From the NCBI RefSeq assembly GCF_014203895.1, contig NZ_JACHJY010000007.1:496001-560000 (forward strand): DNA of 64,000 bases, in the 5' to 3' direction. The DNA is from Streptomyces nymphaeiformis. Lineage in GTDB: Bacteria > Actinomycetota > Actinomycetes > Streptomycetales > Streptomycetaceae. Shown here piece after piece: positions 59,333 to 64,000 of the stretch. How positions within the stretch are numbered: the stretch's first letter is position 1; the number at the start of each line of letters is the position of its first letter. The notes under the pieces were generated by a model that was not told the DNA's origin, did no database searches, and was given only the letters and a program-made list of their open reading frames with translations. The position numbers and the translations under genes are program-made.

Positions 59333-60814
59333 ATGCCCACCTCGCTCCACCTGCTGGCGGACGCCCCGGCCCAACTCCTGCCGGCCCGGGAACTCATGGC
59401 CTTCACTCTGGCCTCCCACATCATCCTGGTCCCCCTCGGCGTGGCTTTTCCCCTCATCACCCTGGTCATGCACTACCGCGGGCTGCGCCGCAAGGACGCC
59501 ACGGCCCTGCTCCTGGCACGCCGCTGGTCGGCCGTCATGGCGGTGCAGTTCGCGCTCGGCATCGTCACCGGCACGGTGCTGTCGTTCGAGTTCGGGCTGC
59601 TGTGGCCCGGCATGATGGGGCGGTGGGGTGACGTCTTCGGCGTCGGGTTCGGCGTCGAGGCCTGGGCCTTCTTCCTGGAGGCCGTGCTCATCGCCATCTA
59701 CCTGTACGGATGGCGGAGGCTGAAGCCGCGGACGCACTTCCTCCTCGGGCTGCCCCTGCCGTTCGCCGCGCTGCTCGGCGCGTTCGGCATCCTGGCCGCC
59801 AATTCCTGGATGAACACGCCCCAGGGCTTCTCGCTCGACTCCGGGGGCAACCCGGTCGACGTGAACGTCTGGAAGGCGATCTTCACGCCGATGTTCGGGC
59901 CGCAGTACTGGCACTTCGTCGTGGGGATGATCCTCACCGCGGGCTTCGTGGTGGCGGGCGTCTACGCCACGGGCTGGCTGCGCGGCCGCCGGGACCGCTA
60001 CCACCGGCTCGGGTTCGCCGTGCCGTTCACGATCGCCGCCGTCGCCGCACCGGTGCAGTTCGTCCTCGGCGATTCCATCGCCCGGTCGGTGTTCCACAAG
60101 CAGCCGGTGAAGTTCGCCGCGCTGGAGATCGTCTGGAAGACCGACACGCGGGTGCCGGAGTATCTCTTCGGGCGCCTGCAGGAGGACGGGACCGTCAAGG
60201 GTGGCATCAAGATCCCGCTGCTCGACTCCTTCCTGGCCGGATTCAGCCCGAACACCGAGGTGGTGGGGCTGACCTCGGTCCCGGCCGATCAACGACCGAC
60301 GGCCACTCAGGCGACCATCGCGCACTGGGCCTTCGACATCATGGTCCTCATCGGATCCGTACTGGTGCTGCTCGCCCTCTGGTACGGGCTCGTCTGGCTG
60401 CGGCACCGGCGTCTGCCCGCCTCGAAGTGGTTCTACGGCTCCGCGGCCTGTGCCGGTGTCGGTTCCGTCGTGGCCGTCGAGTGCGGCTGGATCGCCACCG
60501 AGGTGGGACGCCAGCCCTGGATCGTCTACGAGAACATGCGGGTCGCCGATGCCGTCACGTCGACCCGTTCCACCAGTCTGTGGATCATGTTCGGGGTGGT
60601 GGCGGCGGTGTACGTGTTCCTCTTCGGCTCGTTCCTCGTCGTTCTGCTGAAGATGCGCACGCGCTGGCGGCTCGCCGACGAGCAGCAGGCCACGGCAGCG
60701 GGCACCCACACCCCCGAGGCCGACATCCCTTACGGACCACGGGCTTCGGTTCCCGCGGGTGACGTGCCCGCCGCCGACCCCGGAGCCGGCCGATCCGGAG
60801 GTGAGGGCCCGTGA
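59333..60814 (+). CDS. cydA: Cytochrome bd-type ubiquinol/menaquinol oxidase subunit I
   Basis: 493 residues with about nine membrane helices. Haem-region features: LASHIILVPLGVAFPLITLVMHY with a ligand His, WHFVVGMILTAGF, and GWIATEVGRQPWIVY, the hallmark of the family. The loop between the sixth and seventh helices is short, as in cyanide-insensitive (CioA-type) enzymes. Terminal oxidase with high oxygen affinity, fitting the low-oxygen theme of the window. ATG 59333 after CGAAGG. Its stop overlaps the subunit II GTG by four bases. Confidence 0.95.
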   Translation: MPTSLHLLADAPAQLLPARELMAFTLASHIILVPLGVAFPLITLVMHYRGLRRKDATALLLARRWSAVMAVQFALGIVTGTVLSFEFGLLWPGMMGRWGDVFGVGFGVEAWAFFLEAVLIAIYLYGWRRLKPRTHFLLGLPLPFAALLGAFGILAANSWMNTPQGFSLDSGGNPVDVNVWKAIFTPMFGPQYWHFVVGMILTAGFVVAGVYATGWLRGRRDRYHRLGFAVPFTIAAVAAPVQFVLGDSIARSVFHKQPVKFAALEIVWKTDTRVPEYLFGRLQEDGTVKGGIKIPLLDSFLAGFSPNTEVVGLTSVPADQRPTATQATIAHWAFDIMVLIGSVLVLLALWYGLVWLRHRRLPASKWFYGSAACAGVGSVVAVECGWIATEVGRQPWIVYENMRVADAVTSTRSTSLWIMFGVVAAVYVFLFGSFLVVLLKMRTRWRLADEQQATAAGTHTPEADIPYGPRASVPAGDVPAADPGAGRSGGEGP

Positions 60815-61869
60815 CCGCCGACCTGATCGCCGTGGTGCTGCTCCTGGCCGTGACCGCGTACGCCTGCGCGGGCGGCACGGACTACGGGGCCGGCTTCTGG
60901 GACCTGACGGCCGGAGGGACGGAACGCGGCCGGCGTCCCCGGTGGCTCATCGACCACGCCATGGCTCCCGTGTGGGAGGTGAACAACGTCTGGCTGATCT
61001 TCGTTCTCGTCATCATGTGGACCGGCTTCCCCGTCCTGTTCCAGACCGTGTTCTCCGCGATGTGGCTCCCGCTCGCCCTGGCCGCCGTGGGCATGGTGCT
61101 GCGGGGCGCCGGTTTCGCGCTCCGCAAGCCCGCGCAGCGGCTCGCCGGCCGCCGCCTGTACGGTGCCGTGTTCGCGTGCGCCTCACTCGTCACGCCGTTC
61201 TTCCTCGGTGCCGCCGTCGGCGGAGCCGCGTCGGAACGCGTGGCTCCCGGCACCGAAGCCTCGGCAGACGTCTGGACCAGCCCGACGTCGATCGTGTTCG
61301 GACTGGTCGCCATCGCGACCACGGCGTTCCTCGGTGCGGTGTTCCTCACCGGGGACGCCCGCAGGTTCGACGCGCCCGATCTGGTCGGCTACTTCAGGCG
61401 GCGGGCGCTGGGCAGTCTCGCCGTGCTCACCGTCCTGGCCGTGGTCACCGGGTTCGTCACCCATGAGGACTCCCCCTACGTGTGGCACGGACTCACCCAC
61501 GGCCTGGGGCTGCTCTTCGTCATCGTGGCCGGAGCGGCCGCTCTCGCGACCGTCTGGCTGCTCCTGCGGACGCCGGGAACGTGGGTGCGCGTCACGGCGG
61601 TCGGCGTCGTCGCGTCCGCCGTCATCGCCTGGGGCATGGCCCAGCGCCCCTACCTGCTCCCCACCTCGCTGACCGTGGCCGACGCCGCGGGCGCGCCCTC
61701 CACGCTGACATGGCTGGCGATCGTCACCCTGGTGGCCCTGGTCGTCGTCATGCCGGCCGTCGTCCTCCTCTACTGGCTGGACACCCACGGTGAGCTGGGG
61801 GAGCTCACCGACTCCGAGCTGAGCGGAGGAAGCGGCAACCCCGGTGACGGAGCGGTACGCGACAGCTGA
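60811..61869 (+). CDS. cydB: Cytochrome bd-type oxidase subunit II
   Basis: 352 residues, about eight helices. Family motifs: CAGGTDYGAGFWDL, DHAMAPVWEVNNVWLIFVLVIMWTGFP. GTG 60811 is coupled to cydA through GTGA. The C-terminal 20 residues are hydrophilic and acidic. No cydCD exporter genes lie in the window. Confidence 0.95.
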   Translation: MTADLIAVVLLLAVTAYACAGGTDYGAGFWDLTAGGTERGRRPRWLIDHAMAPVWEVNNVWLIFVLVIMWTGFPVLFQTVFSAMWLPLALAAVGMVLRGAGFALRKPAQRLAGRRLYGAVFACASLVTPFFLGAAVGGAASERVAPGTEASADVWTSPTSIVFGLVAIATTAFLGAVFLTGDARRFDAPDLVGYFRRRALGSLAVLTVLAVVTGFVTHEDSPYVWHGLTHGLGLLFVIVAGAAALATVWLLLRTPGTWVRVTAVGVVASAVIAWGMAQRPYLLPTSLTVADAAGAPSTLTWLAIVTLVALVVVMPAVVLLYWLDTHGELGELTDSELSGGSGNPGDGAVRDS

Positions 61870-61880
61870 TCGCCCCCTCG

Positions 61881-61895
61881 TGTCCGGTCCGGACA
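61881..61895. promoter_or_regulatory. 15-bp perfect dyad between cydB and antiporter gene
   Basis: TGTCCGGTCCGGACA, two 7-base arms around a single T, 11 bases after cydB and 37 before the antiporter. A related dyad, GTCCGTCCGGAC, is at 58304-58315 in front of the SDR gene. Could be a regulator site or a tiny terminator stem. Confidence 0.35.
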
Positions 61896-61932
61896 TCCCC
61901 CTCGCGCCCGGCCCCCGACGGAGGAAGCCGCT

Positions 61933-63723
61933 GTGACCGAAAACGAGATCCTTCTCGGCCTCGCCCTGACGGTGGTGCTCGCCACCGGCTCGCAGATCCT
62001 GGCGAACAAACTGCGCGTCCCGGCCCTGATCGTCCTGCTTCCCGTCGGGTTCGCCGCCGGCGCGCTGACGGACGTCATCCACCCGGACAATCTGTTGGGG
62101 CCTGCCTTCTCGGACCTGGTGTCGCTGTCGGTCGCGGTGATCCTCTACGACGCCGGTCTGGGACTCGACCTGCGCAAGCTCGCCCGCCACAACCGGGGGA
62201 TCGTGGGCAGGCTGCTCGTGTACGGCGTGCTACTCACCTCCCTCGTCGTCTTTGCGGTGTCGCCGGCGATGTTCGGCATGGAGCTGCGCGTGGCCGCGAT
62301 GCTGGGTGTGATCCTCGTCGTCTCGGGGCCCACCGTCGTGGGGCCGATCCTCGACTTCGTGCGGCCGAGCGACAAGGTGCGTCGCATCCTGATCTGGGAG
62401 GGGACGCTGACCGACCCGATCGGTGCCATCCTCGGCGCGCTGACCTTCCACGCGGTGGCCGCGTCGGGCCAGATCGACATCGGCAGGGGATACCAGATCG
62501 GCCAGTTCTTCCTCAGCCTGGCGGTCGGGCTGGTCGGTGGGATCGTCGGCATCGGGCTGCTGTGGTTCACCCTGCGCACCCTCCGGCTCGGCGAGACCTT
62601 GGGGACGCTGGCGCAACTCGCCATCGTGATCGGCGTGTCGGCGGGATGCGACATCGTGCGCGACGACACGGGGCTCATCGCCGCGATCGTGGCGGGACTG
62701 GCCGTCGCCAACATCCGCGGCTTCGACATGCCAGCACGCAGGCCCTTCTTCGAGACGCTCGTCCAGCTGATCATCGGACTGCTGTTCATCTCGATCTCCT
62801 CCACGGTCACCCCGGCGTCCGTGGTGCCGGTGCTCCTTCCCGCGCTCGGCCTGATCGCGATCCTCGTCCTGGTGGTCCGCCCCCTGGTGGCCTTCGGCGC
62901 AGCGGCGCGTACGGATCTCTCACGGGGGGAGCGCGCCTTCATCGGATGGATGGACCCACGCGGCATCGTCGCGGCGTCCACGGCATCGGCCTTCTCCGCC
63001 GGCCTGGTCGAACGGGGGGTGACCGGAGCGACGAAGATCCTTCCGGTGACCTTCCTCGTGATCGTGGGAACCGTTCTGCTGTACGCGCTGACGGCGGCGC
63101 CGGCGGCCAGACGGCTGGGCGTCGTCAAGGCGGCGGGCAGCCGCGTTCTCCTGGTGGGGGGCGAGCCGTGGGTGATCGACCTGGGAAGGGCCCTGCGGTC
63201 CGCCGGCCTCGACGTGCTGATGTGGGCGGGACTCGACGAGGAACGTGAAGCGATCAAGGCGGCGGGCCTCGACCTGGCCAAAGGCAATCTGCTGTCCACG
63301 GCGATCAACCCCGGAGCTCGTCTGGAGGGTGTGACGGCGGTCTTCCTGGCCACCGACGAAGACGACTTCAACGCGCTCGCCTCGATCGTGATGCAGGACA
63401 ACGTCGAGGGGCCCGTCTACCGGGTGGGGCCGCCTCACGACAGCCACGGCGTGGTCGCTCCGTACACCGGCGGCGACATCCTGTTCGGCCGCTCCCTGGT
63501 CCGCCACGTCCTCGCGGAGCGCTACAGGCGGGGCGCCCGGTTCGTGGTGCAGCCGGCCGCCGACCCGCTGCCGCCCGAGCACGACACACTCTTCGTGGTG
63601 CGGGCAGACCACCAGCTGGATCCGGTCACGGAGAGACGGGAGAGCGCCCCGCGGGACGGGGACGCTCTCGTCCTCCTAGGGTCCGCGCCTACCGACCCTC
63701 CCGGAGCATCGAGTCCAGGGTGA
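61933..63723 (+). CDS. CPA-type K+/H+ or Na+/H+ antiporter with C-terminal TrkA-like domain
   Basis: 596 residues, about twelve membrane helices (NhaP-like: PVGFAAGALTDVIHPDNL, VVSGPTVVGPIL, VSAGCDIVRDDTGLIAAIVAGLAVAN, RAFIGWMDPRGIVAASTAS). From about 395 a cytosolic nucleotide-binding-like domain follows: VLLVGGEPWVIDLGRALRSAGL, FLATDEDDFNALASIVMQ. GTG 61933 after GGAGGAAG. The last 35 bases overlap the 3' end of an opposite-strand gene. Exchange of protons for K+ or Na+; the regulatory domain fits a K+-type porter. Confidence 0.9.
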   Translation: MTENEILLGLALTVVLATGSQILANKLRVPALIVLLPVGFAAGALTDVIHPDNLLGPAFSDLVSLSVAVILYDAGLGLDLRKLARHNRGIVGRLLVYGVLLTSLVVFAVSPAMFGMELRVAAMLGVILVVSGPTVVGPILDFVRPSDKVRRILIWEGTLTDPIGAILGALTFHAVAASGQIDIGRGYQIGQFFLSLAVGLVGGIVGIGLLWFTLRTLRLGETLGTLAQLAIVIGVSAGCDIVRDDTGLIAAIVAGLAVANIRGFDMPARRPFFETLVQLIIGLLFISISSTVTPASVVPVLLPALGLIAILVLVVRPLVAFGAAARTDLSRGERAFIGWMDPRGIVAASTASAFSAGLVERGVTGATKILPVTFLVIVGTVLLYALTAAPAARRLGVVKAAGSRVLLVGGEPWVIDLGRALRSAGLDVLMWAGLDEEREAIKAAGLDLAKGNLLSTAINPGARLEGVTAVFLATDEDDFNALASIVMQDNVEGPVYRVGPPHDSHGVVAPYTGGDILFGRSLVRHVLAERYRRGARFVVQPAADPLPPEHDTLFVVRADHQLDPVTERRESAPRDGDALVLLGSAPTDPPGASSPG

Positions 63724-64000
63724 TCGCCGCGTCGATCAGCGCCAGGTGCGTGAACGCCTGGGGGAAGTTACCCAGCTGACGGCCCGTCAGATCGATCTCC
63801 TCGGAGTACAGGCCCAGATGGTTGGCGTACGTGAGCATCTTCTCAAGCACCAGCCTGGCCATGTCGGTACGTCCGGCCCGTGCCAGGGCGTCGACGTACA
63901 TGAACGTGCACAGGGAGAAGGTTCCCTCGGAGCCGCGCAGCCCGTCGGGGGACGCCTCGGGGTTGTAGCGGTAGACGAGGCTGTCGCTGACCAGTTCACT
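63689..64000 (-). CDS. GH15-family protein (3' end; 5' end outside window)
   Basis: The last 103 codons of a glucoamylase/trehalase-like (GH15) protein, whose start is beyond the right edge. Visible: DSLVYRYNPEASPDGLRG, EGTFSLCTFMYVDALARAG, YANHLGLYSEEIDLTGRQ and NFPQAFTHLALIDAAITL, the conserved end of actinobacterial GH15 proteins, some of which are trehalases. TAG stop at 63689-63691, inside the antiporter gene. Confidence 0.88.
   Translation of the reverse strand, partial: SELVSDSLVYRYNPEASPDGLRGSEGTFSLCTFMYVDALARAGRTDMARLVLEKMLTYANHLGLYSEEIDLTGRQLGNFPQAFTHLALIDAAITLDSMLREGR

Overview
The window reads as chromosomal DNA of a streptomycete or close relative. It is very GC-rich with strong GC bias at third codon positions. 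Many genes are chained by ATGA or GTGA stop/start overlaps, GTG starts are common, and family-level matches are to actinobacterial proteins. I saw no rRNA, tRNA or CRISPR array. Most of the window looks like accessory catabolic and stress-related chromosome, with several decayed segments between intact operons.

Left part (1-17.4 kb): an operon of acetyl-CoA synthetase (cut by the window edge), 2-oxoacid dehydrogenase E1 alpha, E1 beta and E2, a small acyl carrier protein, a CBS-BON protein and a tandem universal stress protein. Convergent to it is a formate dehydrogenase operon (SHOCT membrane protein, fused NuoE/NuoF-type subunit, molybdopterin subunit), divergent from a NarK-like transporter. 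An ABC export/FtsX pair, a flavodoxin and a GYD-domain protein follow. These families suggest adaptation to low oxygen or stationary phase.

Middle left (17.7-29.9 kb): two neighbouring membrane redox clusters, each headed by its own OmpR-type two-component system. Cluster 1 has a ferric-reductase-like flavocytochrome, a secreted FMN-binding protein and an ApbE flavin transferase. Cluster 2 has a membrane-anchored Pro/Gln-rich protein, a second ApbE, a haem-only ferric-reductase-like protein, a NuoF-like subunit and a small ferredoxin. Between 29.97 and 31.26 kb lie remnants of a P-type ATPase, an IS630-type transposase and an IclR regulator.

Centre (31.3-47.1 kb): a galactan/galactose locus. 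It holds a GH35 beta-galactosidase, a secreted GH30 enzyme with ricin-type lectin repeats, a LacI regulator, a sugar ABC importer without its own ATPase, and an operon for oxidative galactose breakdown (lactonase, KDPG-type aldolase, PfkB-type kinase, SDR dehydrogenase, D-galactonate dehydratase). Five near-identical palindromes related to TGTTTACGTAAACA lie in front of its transcription units and define a probable LacI regulon. A 389-bp direct repeat carries a truncated second copy of the GH35 gene.

Right part (47-64 kb): a decayed stretch with a pirin remnant, a membrane protein, a LuxR/TrmB-type regulator beside a large secreted subtilase, a fused gluconokinase-mutarotase, a cyclase-family protein, a GMC oxidoreductase, an SDR, cytochrome bd oxidase (cydAB), a CPA-type cation/proton antiporter, and the 3' end of a GH15-family gene cut by the window edge.
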